From: JBDSZL01 sp039925145
Lineage (GTDB): Bacteria; Acidobacteriota; Vicinamibacteria; Vicinamibacterales; SCN-69-37
DNA: 40,478 nucleotides
Direction of reading: 5' to 3'
NCBI GenBank assembly: GCA_039925145.1
Contig: JBDSZL010000045.1
Span: 1-40,478 of the forward strand
The notes below the pieces were generated by a model. The model saw nothing but the letters and a program-made list of their open reading frames with translations, was not told the DNA's origin and did not search any database. The position numbers and the translations under genes are program-made. Below, one piece after another: positions 1 through 7,116 of the stretch (the stretch's first letter is position 1; each line of letters starts with the position of its first letter).

Positions 1-2
1 TT

Positions 3-116
3 CGCCGCCTGGCGCGCGACTACGAACGCCTCCCGCAGACGCTCGCGGGCCTGCACTATCTCGCGTTTGTCTGTCTCATGCTGGCCAACGCCGTCCCGGT
101 CGTCGTAACTTCATAA
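3..116 (+). CDS. IS5-family transposase, C-terminal fragment (runs off left edge)
   Basis: The only open reading is 37 codons ending at TAA 114-116. It reads RRLARDYERLPQTLAGLHYL and ends AFVCLMLANAVPVVVTS. An R-D-Y-E-R followed by a short hydrophobic 'LAFVCLMLAN' stretch is the usual C-terminus of IS5-type DDE transposases, just after the catalytic Glu region. The bases after the stop (AACAGGCTCT, 115-124) resemble the terminal inverted repeat of such elements, so the element probably ends near 120-125, but the other end lies outside the window. The catalytic residues cannot be seen, so whether the element is intact is unknown. Confidence 0.72.
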   Translation, partial: RRLARDYERLPQTLAGLHYLAFVCLMLANAVPVVVTS

Positions 117-199
117 CAGGCTCTAGAGAGCAATTCCATCAGACGGTAGACGGCCCGAGGTGCCTGGCGGTTGGCTAAATGATGGAATCGCGGAACGCT

Positions 200-436
200 T
201 CAGATCAGCGCGCGCACCAGCCAGGCGAGCGGCGCCGCGGTGACGATGGAGACTGTGCTCACGGTGGCGAGCCCCACTGCGGAAAACGGCGCAATCCTGA
301 AGAGGGAGATCCACTCAGATGCGAGTGACGTGTCGTGCGCCTCGAGCCAGGCGAACACGCGCGCGTTGATTCGTCGGCGCTGGTCGGCGCGGGGCTCGAG
401 TGTCGCCCACGCCTCGGTGAGTTGTTCGTCATTCAT
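200..436 (-). CDS. Small one-helix membrane protein, possible sigma-factor partner
   Basis: A 78-residue protein starting with MNDEQLTEAWATLEPRADQR. Its ATG overlaps the sigma factor's TGA (ATGA at 433-436), so the two are translationally coupled. The N-terminal ~45 residues are charged and predicted cytoplasmic (RADQRRRINARVFAWLEAHD). Residues ~50-76 form one hydrophobic helix. There are no cysteines, so the zinc anti-sigma motif HxxxCxxC is absent. Position and topology fit an anti-sigma factor or membrane anchor, but this is inference from neighbourhood; no known family is recognised. Confidence 0.7.
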   Translation of the reverse strand: MNDEQLTEAWATLEPRADQRRRINARVFAWLEAHDTSLASEWISLFRIAPFSAVGLATVSTVSIVTAAPLAWLVRALI

Positions 437-1053
437 ATGGTGCCTCCATTGGGACGCAAGAGAGTTTCAATGCGGCTGCCGAGGCGCGCGCGTGCGCGCT
501 CGAGAGTTTTACGGACCGCGGCAGACTCGATACCCAACGTCGTCGCGATCTCGCTCGCGTTCAGCTCGGCCCCGTAGCGCAGGCTGACGATTGCGCGCTC
601 GCGCTCGGTGAGCTCGCTCAGTGCGATAAGGAGCGCGCGTCGCTGTCGCGCGCGATCGAGATCGTCGGTCGGGTCGATGGCATCGGCGGCGATTTCGGGC
701 AGCTCACCGGTGGTCGTCAGTTCGGGCCTGCGCCGCCGAAACCGGCGGCGCAGCGTGTTGAGGGCAATGGTCGTTGCCCAGGTCGCAAATCGCGCATCGG
801 TGCGCGGGGTGTATCGGTGGAGCGACGTCAGCACCTTCAGCAGCGCGTCCTGCGTCACGTCTTCGGCGTCCTCGTCCGATTGCAGCATCCCGCGTACCGT
901 ACGGAAGACACGATCGACGAGCTGCAGGTAGAGCGCGCGGCGCGCCTCGGGGTCGCCTCGTCGGGCCCGTTCGACGAGGCGAGTTATCGCGTCCTCCGGC
1001 AGCGGCTCGGCATCCCCACCGAACCGCGAGCTGAAAATCGCGAATAGCCGCAT
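433..1053 (-). CDS. RNA polymerase sigma factor, sigma-70 family, ECF-like
   Basis: 206 residues beginning MRLFAIFSSRFGGDAEP. Region 2 spans roughly residues 28-108, with the core-binding and -10-recognition signature DAEDVTQDALLKVL and WATTIALNTLRRRFRRRR. Region 4 spans about 140-200, with LSELTERERAIVSLRYG and a helix-turn-helix ASEIATTLGIESAAVRKTLERA. The two are joined by an acidic linker, as in ECF (group 4) sigma factors. I chose the start at 1053 because upstream in-frame codons run back into the preceding gene and add nothing sigma-like. No strong Shine-Dalgarno precedes it, consistent with coupling to the upstream gene 14 bp away. The small membrane protein downstream overlaps its stop. 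It is most likely released by an envelope signal. Confidence 0.9.
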   Translation of the reverse strand: MRLFAIFSSRFGGDAEPLPEDAITRLVERARRGDPEARRALYLQLVDRVFRTVRGMLQSDEDAEDVTQDALLKVLTSLHRYTPRTDARFATWATTIALNTLRRRFRRRRPELTTTGELPEIAADAIDPTDDLDRARQRRALLIALSELTERERAIVSLRYGAELNASEIATTLGIESAAVRKTLERARARLGSRIETLLRPNGGTI

Positions 1054-1067
1054 CGATGCGGCGTCGA

Positions 1068-1958
1068 TCACCCGCCCACCTGTGTCACGTAGCCGATCGT
1101 CCAGACCGAGGATCGAAATGTCCCGACGATGGCCGACAGGACGCAGAGCGCGGGCACTAGGACAACACACCCGAGCACGATGACCGGGACAATGTGAAGC
1201 ACCGGGATCAGGGCCGCGAGCAGCAACGCCACGGGCGCCATTGCAAGAAGCCCCAGACCCGAGATCACGAGCGTTCCGACGAACATCGCCACGATGAGCT
1301 TGAGCCCGTGCATCAACCGGCCGTGCACGAAGAGCCGGGCCTTACGCATGGCGTCGAGCGCACCGCGGTTTTCGAGTACGGCGATTCGTAACGCGAATGC
1401 CTGCACGAGATACAGCGTGACGAGCCATGGTACTGCGATCAGGAACGCGACAATACCGGTCAGAACCGCACCGATGGTCCCAAAGGCCAGCATTCCGATC
1501 CCGCATGCCGCCGCGACGAGCACGAGGGTTCCGATCGTAGCGCCCACGTAAAGCAGCGCGATTCGGAGGAGCACACCCCAATGCGTCCAACCGGCGCGCC
1601 ACCCTTCGCGGTTCGTCATCGTGCCGCCCTGGCGAGCCCGCGCGATGCCCACGATGAGCGCGCCTTCGCTGACGAAGCGCATGACGAATGCGATCACGAT
1701 TGCGACGAGGACGGCGATGATGATGGGTGCGATGTGCGTGATGACATCACGCCCGACGAGCTCCTGAGTCGCGCCTGTCGGTATCGGAAGGCGGACCGGC
1801 CCAACGCCCACGGTGACCCCGCCGCCTCCTCCGTTGTGGCTCCCGCCACCCGCCCCGCTTCCACCGCTCGTGATGCCGATGAAGAATCCAAAAAGCCAGA
1901 GCCACTTGCACGTGCGTGCGTAGTGAAGCCCTTGTCTGATGATCTCGCGTATGGTCAT
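1068..1958 (-). CDS. Polytopic membrane protein, unknown function
   Basis: 296 residues with about six hydrophobic segments: residues ~18-30, ~75-95, ~128-155, ~160-190, ~225-250 and ~255-290. A glycine-rich, probably exposed loop lies after the first helix (GGSGAGGGSHNGGGGG). The start MTIREIIRQGLHYARTCKWL has a good Shine-Dalgarno (GGGGAG, complement of 1965-1970) six bases upstream. The fold resembles the broad group of 'glycerophosphoryl diester phosphodiesterase membrane domain'/DUF7847-like proteins with several amphipathic helices, but I cannot assign a family with confidence. It is the first gene of a three-gene minus-strand operon with the sigma factor, so it may be a sensor or a client of that system. 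Confidence 0.82.
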   Translation of the reverse strand: MTIREIIRQGLHYARTCKWLWLFGFFIGITSGGSGAGGGSHNGGGGGVTVGVGPVRLPIPTGATQELVGRDVITHIAPIIIAVLVAIVIAFVMRFVSEGALIVGIARARQGGTMTNREGWRAGWTHWGVLLRIALLYVGATIGTLVLVAAACGIGMLAFGTIGAVLTGIVAFLIAVPWLVTLYLVQAFALRIAVLENRGALDAMRKARLFVHGRLMHGLKLIVAMFVGTLVISGLGLLAMAPVALLLAALIPVLHIVPVIVLGCVVLVPALCVLSAIVGTFRSSVWTIGYVTQVGG

Positions 1959-2077
1959 GCGCTGCTCCCCAGTCTGGGCCCGAAGCCCGTTACTGGGTTA
2001 AAGCCGGTGAGGGTGGCGGGTGTGACAGTCGGCCAGGCCAGGTCGCACGCCAGGGACTCTGGCGCGAAGACATAGAA

Positions 2078-2096
2078 GTGCCAAGAATCTTTACAC
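2078..2096. promoter_or_regulatory. Interrupted palindrome upstream of fic
   Basis: GTGccAAGAaTCTTtaCAC is a dyad of form GTGNNAAGANTCTTNNCAC centred 74 bases before the Fic start codon. Its right half carries TCTTTACAC, which recurs 41 bases downstream. A possible operator in the divergent intergenic region between the membrane-protein/sigma operon and fic. Confidence 0.4.
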
Positions 2097-2112
2097 GTCC
2101 TGGCGGACATGC

Positions 2113-2133
2113 AAAGAAAAGCTCATTTTCTTT
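2113..2133. promoter_or_regulatory. Perfect 8-bp inverted repeat upstream of fic
   Basis: Arms AAAGAAAA (2113-2120) and TTTTCTTT (2126-2133) are separated by GCTCA. The right arm runs straight into a second copy of TCTTTACAC (2129-2137), and the Fic AGGAG lies at 2141-2145. It is AT-rich in a GC-rich region and close to the gene start, so a repressor site is plausible; the winged helix of Fic itself is a possible ligand. Confidence 0.42.
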
Positions 2134-2160
2134 ACACATCAGGAGCTACCAAAGCCCACA

Positions 2161-3252
2161 ATGGCTTCTATGGTTGCCCTGCACCAGTTGGCGCCGGAGC
2201 GTTTCGAGACGCCTGCCGTGCTCAAGGCCCTGGCGGCTGCGAGCCGTCAACTCGCTGAATTTAAAGGTGTTGTCCTCTCGATACCGAACCAGGATCTCCT
2301 CATCAATACCCTCGGGCTGCAGGAAGCCAAGGACAGTTCCGCCATCGAAAACATCGTCACGACTCACGACGAGTTGTTCAGGGCGGCGGCGTTTCCCGAG
2401 GCTGTGACCAGCCCGCCGACTAAGGCGGTGGCGGGCTACCGCCAGGCGATCCGCGTCGGCTTCGACGCGGTTGCGGGGGACGGGCTGCTCACCAATGCCC
2501 ACATTCTGAGTATTCAGCGCGAGCTGGAGCAGAACGACGCCGGATTTCGCCGCTTACCTGGGACGGTCCTCAAGACCGATGCGGGGGAGGTCGTGTACAC
2601 GCCGCCACAGGATCCCACCGACATCATCGCGCTCATGACCGACCTCGAGCGGTTTATCAATGACGATGCCCTGTATCCGGCGGATCCGTTGATCAAGATG
2701 GCGCTCGTCCACCATCAGTTCGAGAGCATCCATCCGTTCTACGACGGCAACGGGCGCACAGGCCGCATCGTGTGCGTGTTGTACCTCGTCAAGCAAAGGC
2801 TTCTCGACATCCCGGTGCTTTACCTCAGCCGGTTCATCGTCCAGAACAAAGCCAGCTACTACCGGCTCCTGCAGGCCGTGCGAGACGAGGACGCCTGGGA
2901 ATCGTGGGTGCTCTACATGCTCTCGGCCGTCGAGCACACGGCGCGGCAGGGTATCGCAACCACCCAGGCGATCAAGGCCGCCATCTTCGACGTCAAACAC
3001 CGGATTCGCGACAGGTACCCTTTTTACAGCCAGGACCTCATCAACAACCTCTTCGTGCATCCGTACACCAAGATCGAGTTCGTTCAGCACGACCTCAATG
3101 TTTCGCGCCCGACCGCCACGAAGTATCTCGACGCACTCGCGGCCGGAGGGATTCTTCAGAAGCAGAAGGTCGGTCGCTCGAACTACTACATCAATACACG
3201 GCTGTACGACATCTTGACGGGCGCGGCCATGCCTGAGGGCGAGGCAGGATAG
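2161..3252 (+). CDS. Fic family protein with intramolecular inhibitory motif and C-terminal winged helix
   Basis: 363 residues. The core Fic motif HPFYDGNGRTGR is intact at residues 191-202, with the catalytic His191 and the ATP/Mg-binding Asp-Gly-Asn-Gly-Arg. A Fic_N region precedes it and holds S59-xxx-E63-N64, the (S/T)xxxE(G/N) inhibitory helix of class II Fic proteins, in which the Glu blocks productive ATP binding. Residues ~295-350 form a winged helix (DLNVSRPTATKYLDALAAGG plus a beta wing), typical of this Fic subgroup. The expected activity is AMP transfer to Ser/Thr/Tyr of an unknown target. AGGAG lies 15 bases before ATG 2161, which is rather far; the next ATG (2170) is worse. The stop is two bases before the next gene, indicating co-transcription. 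The dyads upstream suggest autoregulation. Confidence 0.93.
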   Translation: MASMVALHQLAPERFETPAVLKALAAASRQLAEFKGVVLSIPNQDLLINTLGLQEAKDSSAIENIVTTHDELFRAAAFPEAVTSPPTKAVAGYRQAIRVGFDAVAGDGLLTNAHILSIQRELEQNDAGFRRLPGTVLKTDAGEVVYTPPQDPTDIIALMTDLERFINDDALYPADPLIKMALVHHQFESIHPFYDGNGRTGRIVCVLYLVKQRLLDIPVLYLSRFIVQNKASYYRLLQAVRDEDAWESWVLYMLSAVEHTARQGIATTQAIKAAIFDVKHRIRDRYPFYSQDLINNLFVHPYTKIEFVQHDLNVSRPTATKYLDALAAGGILQKQKVGRSNYYINTRLYDILTGAAMPEGEAG

Positions 3253-3254
3253 AA

Positions 3255-4472
3255 GTGCCTCTGGCTTATCGTCGACTTCTCATCCTTCTTCTTGCGCTGA
3301 TGATTCCGGCATCTGCGACGGGGCAGGCGGGCTCTGACTCACAGGCGACCATCACCATCGGCGCGTCCGCCTCCGAGCTCGACACCCGTATCGACCCGGT
3401 GGCGGGAGTGGGGCAGGCGGCGAACAGAATGGCTGACCTGGGCCTCGACGCGCTGCTCCCGAGATCGAGTGACCGATCAGCCCGCGGCGCTTGGACGCGC
3501 CTTGCGCGACTCTGGTTCGTGAATCTGCCCGTGGCCTCGCTGGCACATAACTACATCCACGACGCGGGTCATCTTGCGCGACTCAGAGAATTCGGCGTGC
3601 CGTCCTTTGATAAGGACATCACCTCGTGGCCTTGGCCGATTCCAGTGACCATTTCGATTGAGCGCATCGACGAGAACGCGCCGCTGAGCCTGGAGCAGGA
3701 GGTTGCGATACAGGCCGCCGGTGAAGGAGCCGCACGAGCGCTGGCTGACAGGATGCTCGACAGGATCTATCGCGGTGAACAAGCCAACTATTTTGACTGG
3801 GTGTTGTTCGGCTACGCGAAAATCGACTTCTCCACTTACGGGTTGACTGATCTGAGCAACGACCGCATCGATGGTGACTTCAGCGCGTATACGTGGCAGC
3901 GCGTGTGGCTCGAGGAATCGCGAGAGCCAGACCGCCGGTACGCGTTCTACGTCAGTCAGCTACGTCATGCGGCACTCTGGAGTCTGGCCGACTACTCCCT
4001 GGTCTCGGCGCTCAACAGCGTGGGTCGCTACCTGGTCACTGGGCAACGGCACACCCCGAATCCAGTGCTGCGGCTCGGACCAGTCGGCCTCGTTCCGGGT
4101 GCGTATGCCGACCTGACCCCGGATGGACCGGAGCGAGGCGCGGACCTTCGCCTGGTCACCCGAGCCCATCTCACGACTCTCAGCCTCGGCGCCGTCGACA
4201 CAGCCACAGGAACAAGGCTATGGCGGGCCGCGGGCTCATTGCATTCACGCTTGGACACGAGGCCGATGCCCGAGGTCCGAGCATCGCTCTGGCAGCAGGA
4301 CGCCTCCTCGATTGGCGGTAGTGTGGAGATCGGTGCGAGGGGCCGCGTCGCGGTCGGCGCTGCGAGACTGGGTATCGTCGGGAGCATTGGCTACAAGACC
4401 CGCGGCTACATGAGCTCGCAGCCGCTGAAAGCTTCTCCTCTTGCTTCGATCTCGGTCTCAGGAGTCTTTTGA
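3255..4472 (+). CDS. Exported barrel-like protein with HDAGH motif, unknown family
   Basis: 405 residues from a GTG start two bases after fic. An N-terminal signal peptide (MPLAYRRLLILLLALMIPAS) is followed by a soluble part to about residue 260. The C-terminal ~140 residues are rich in alternating small and hydrophobic strands and end in a phenylalanine (SVSGVF), the usual C-terminal signal of outer-membrane beta-barrels. Residues ~99-115 read HNYIHDAGHLARLREFG. The HDAGH resembles an HExxH zinc-protease helix with Asp for Glu, but no third ligand is obvious. The tight coupling to fic is unusual for an envelope protein. I do not recognise the family; coding status is supported by signal peptide, frame length and coupling. 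Confidence 0.78.
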   Translation: MPLAYRRLLILLLALMIPASATGQAGSDSQATITIGASASELDTRIDPVAGVGQAANRMADLGLDALLPRSSDRSARGAWTRLARLWFVNLPVASLAHNYIHDAGHLARLREFGVPSFDKDITSWPWPIPVTISIERIDENAPLSLEQEVAIQAAGEGAARALADRMLDRIYRGEQANYFDWVLFGYAKIDFSTYGLTDLSNDRIDGDFSAYTWQRVWLEESREPDRRYAFYVSQLRHAALWSLADYSLVSALNSVGRYLVTGQRHTPNPVLRLGPVGLVPGAYADLTPDGPERGADLRLVTRAHLTTLSLGAVDTATGTRLWRAAGSLHSRLDTRPMPEVRASLWQQDASSIGGSVEIGARGRVAVGAARLGIVGSIGYKTRGYMSSQPLKASPLASISVSGVF

Positions 4473-4536
4473 GAACCGCGGACTGCTGAGGTTCAACCGG
4501 CGGCGATCTCACAACGCCGGCCACCGTGCTGCGCGT

Positions 4537-5544
4537 TCATCGCCTCTGTTCCGCGAACACATCGCCGACCCGCCTCGCCAGCGTGGAAGTGTCCGCATGC
4601 GAAATGTTTGACGTGACAGCGACGACCATGCTTCTGTCGCGGCTCGTCACCAGCGACATCACCATCCCGCCGGCCAGCTCACCGTTGATGCTGCCTGGAT
4701 TGGTCGCCAGCGCGAAGCGCACGAGATCGGATGGCGTGGAATAGAACGCCATCCCGTTGGCGCAACAGGCCAGGTCGCGCATGCGCATCAGCCGTCGTCC
4801 ACCCGCAGGACTACCGCCCGACCGAGGGACATAGAACGTCGCGCGATCGCCAGGCAACGGCTGCGCCGGAGCAAGACCGATCGGTCTGAAGATGACATGG
4901 CGGATGATTGTGAAGAGCGGGAAGTCCTCCTCGGGCTCGCCGACGTGCTCGGGACTCCATTCTGCCGCTGAGTCGGTGCCGGTGTTGGTCAGGCCGAGCG
5001 CCGCGACGACGCCGGTGACCACGGACGCCGCCGTTCCGATGTTGAATCGCGTGTCCGCCGTAACTGGCGCCCGCGTCGCGACGTCTCTCCATCCGAACCC
5101 TTCGGCCCAGATGAACGTACTGCCAGCACCAACCGCGGCGGACACCCCGGGCAGGTTCTGCTCCAGCACGGCTGAGAGCACGAGCTCTCGCGCGCGTTCG
5201 ACGGCTGCCGCATGCTGCGGCGACGACGGCGAGCCAACGACCGAGGGCACATTCCGTGACTGCGGGAAGAGAGGCGCGCTCACGACAACCCCGTGAGTGA
5301 GAAATGCCGCGAACGCGGCGACAATGACGCCGACGGCCAGCGCGGTTCGGGCAGCCCACTTGGGGAGCCGGTTGCGGGCTGCTCTTACACCGAGCACGAC
5401 GCCGACCACCATCAGCAGCATGCCCATCCCGGCGGCGCCTGGCGCGTCGTCGGCGTTGGCCACATAGACTCCCATGGTTCCGATGGCCAGGCTGAGGGTG
5501 ATAAGAGCGAATGCCTTCACGGGGTTCAGCGCAGTGGATGTCAT
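4537..5544 (-). CDS. Membrane-anchored serine beta-lactamase-fold pseudoenzyme
   Basis: 335 residues from MTSTALNPVK. Residues ~8-85 contain three hydrophobic helices. From ~110 on it follows the class C beta-lactamase/serine hydrolase fold (VERARELVLSAVLEQNLPGV, then WAEGFGWRDVATRAPVTADT and FNIGTAASVVTG; later FYSTPSDLVRFALATNPGSI). In active relatives the FxIGS-x-x-K motif supplies Ser and Lys; here it reads T171-A-A-S174, so both are gone. The ~80 residues that carry the YxN motif are missing between residues ~190 and 210. The late HxG motif reads NPG. The frame is still open, so it is a pseudoenzyme or a gene in decay. The longer upstream extension to 5634 was rejected because it runs into the divergent radical SAM region. 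Confidence 0.75.
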   Translation of the reverse strand: MTSTALNPVKAFALITLSLAIGTMGVYVANADDAPGAAGMGMLLMVVGVVLGVRAARNRLPKWAARTALAVGVIVAAFAAFLTHGVVVSAPLFPQSRNVPSVVGSPSSPQHAAAVERARELVLSAVLEQNLPGVSAAVGAGSTFIWAEGFGWRDVATRAPVTADTRFNIGTAASVVTGVVAALGLTNTGTDSAAEWSPEHVGEPEEDFPLFTIIRHVIFRPIGLAPAQPLPGDRATFYVPRSGGSPAGGRRLMRMRDLACCANGMAFYSTPSDLVRFALATNPGSINGELAGGMVMSLVTSRDRSMVVAVTSNISHADTSTLARRVGDVFAEQRR

Positions 5545-5685
5545 GCATGCAGTGTGGCGGATGCCTTCTGCGGAGTCCTCACCGAAAGGTGAGCAGCGGA
5601 TGAGATTCAAGTGAATGCCTCGAAAACCAGGCAATGCTCACGCGGTGCTGAGGACTTTCGGCGCCGCGTCATCGATCATCGCAAC

Positions 5686-7116
5686 ATGCGTGTGAAGATG
5701 ATCCTGCCGGCGCTCACCGAGGCCACTGGCCCCTACTGGCGCCCCATCAAGTACTCGCTCTTTCCCCCGCTCGGCCTGGCGACGCTCGCCGGCTACCTGG
5801 ATGACGACACCGAAGTCGAGATTCAGGACGAGCACGTGCAGCCGCTGACGCTCGACGATGAGCCGGATCTGGTGGTGATTCAGGTCTACATCACCTCTGC
5901 GCGACGGGCGTACGAACTGGCCGACCACTACCGCCGGCGGGGCAGCTACGTCGCCCTCGGTGGACTCCACGTGACGTCCTTGCCCGACGAGGCGTCGCAG
6001 CACGCTGACGCGATCTTCCTCGGGCCCGGCGAGGCCACATGGCCGCGATTTCTCGCGGACTTCAAGGCGGGCCACCCGAAGCGAATCTACCAGTCGTCCG
6101 AGCGCACGCTGGCGGGCCTGCCTCCGATCCGCCGCGACCTGATCGCACGTCATCTCTATCTCGTCCCGAACTCCATCGTGGTGTCGCGCGGCTGCCCGCA
6201 CGTGTGCGACTTCTGCTACAAGGAAGCGTTCTTCGAGGGGGGCCGGTCGTTCTACACCCAGACCGTGGACGCCGCGCTGGCCGAGATCGAGCGGCTCCCG
6301 GGACGGCATCTCTACTTCCTCGACGATCACCTGTTCGGCGATCGCCGCTTCGCGACCGCGCTCTTCGAAGGCATGCGCGGCATGGGCCGGCTGTGGCAGG
6401 CGGCGGGCACCGTCAACGCGATTCTCGCACCGGGCATCATCGAGCTCGCGGCCGCCGCCGGGCTGCGGAGTCTGTTCGTCGGCTTCGAGACGTTGGACCA
6501 CGGTAATCTCCTCGAGCAGCACAAGCACCAGAACCTGAAGCGCGACTACGCCGCGGCTGTTCGGCGCCTGCACGAGAACGGAGTGATGATCAACGGCAGC
6601 TTCGTCTTCGGAATGGATGGCGACGACACGACCGTGTTCGAGCGCACGGTGGAGTGGGCAATCGGTCAGGGAATCGAAACCGCGACGTTCCATGTCCTGA
6701 CGCCCTACCCTGGTACGGCGCTCTATCAGCGCATGGCCGCGCAGCAACGGCTGACCGTTCACGACTGGGATCTGTATGACACGCGGCACGCCGTCTTTCA
6801 GCCGGCGAAGATGACGGGCGCGGAACTGGAGGCGGGGTATGAATGGGCCTATCGCGAGTTCTACCGTTGGTCGAGCATCGCCCGCGGCGCCTGGGCGCAC
6901 GACGACGTGCTGGCCGGGTTGCGGCATGCTGCCTATGCGGCAGGATGGAAGAAGTTCGAGCCGCTGTGGGATTTCGTGATCCGCGCGAGGCGTGCGGGCA
7001 CCATGTTGCCCGCGCTCGAGGCGATTCTCAGCGAGTTCGGCCGCCGCCGGCCTGATGTGCCCGCGCCGACGGACACGCGAACGACGGTGGAGACCATGCC
7101 ATGCGAAAACTGGTGA
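5686..7116 (+). CDS. B12-binding-domain radical SAM protein
   Basis: 476 residues from MRVKMILPALTEATGP, the usual opening of these proteins; a GTG at 5611 would add 25 unrelated residues. Residues ~1-150 form a Rossmann-like cobalamin-binding domain (FPPLGLATLAGYL, DEHVQPL, VALGGLHVTSLPDEA, GPGEATWPRFL). It lacks a clear DxHxxG cobalt ligand, as many relatives do. The radical SAM core begins VVSRGCPHVCDFCYKEAFF, with the CxxxCxxC ligands of the 4Fe-4S cluster. It continues through YFLDDHLFGDRRF, LFVGFETL and FVFGMDGDD. The substrate cannot be predicted. The 3' end overlaps the next gene by 16 bases, so the metallo-hydrolase is probably translationally coupled and may act in the same pathway. 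Confidence 0.92.
   Translation: MRVKMILPALTEATGPYWRPIKYSLFPPLGLATLAGYLDDDTEVEIQDEHVQPLTLDDEPDLVVIQVYITSARRAYELADHYRRRGSYVALGGLHVTSLPDEASQHADAIFLGPGEATWPRFLADFKAGHPKRIYQSSERTLAGLPPIRRDLIARHLYLVPNSIVVSRGCPHVCDFCYKEAFFEGGRSFYTQTVDAALAEIERLPGRHLYFLDDHLFGDRRFATALFEGMRGMGRLWQAAGTVNAILAPGIIELAAAAGLRSLFVGFETLDHGNLLEQHKHQNLKRDYAAAVRRLHENGVMINGSFVFGMDGDDTTVFERTVEWAIGQGIETATFHVLTPYPGTALYQRMAAQQRLTVHDWDLYDTRHAVFQPAKMTGAELEAGYEWAYREFYRWSSIARGAWAHDDVLAGLRHAAYAAGWKKFEPLWDFVIRARRAGTMLPALEAILSEFGRRRPDVPAPTDTRTTVETMPCENW

Noticed and set aside
1581..2075. 164-codon plus-strand frame opposite the membrane protein gene
   Set aside because: Asp/His-rich antisense of a Gly/Val/Ile-rich membrane protein; no start signal.
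4497..4520. Short stem CCGGCG/CGCCGG between convergent genes
   Set aside because: Six base pairs with a 12-base loop and no T-tract; expected by chance at this GC content.
5611..5685. GTG start adding 25 residues to the radical SAM protein
   Set aside because: The extra residues do not match the B12-binding family, which starts at MRVKMILPA.
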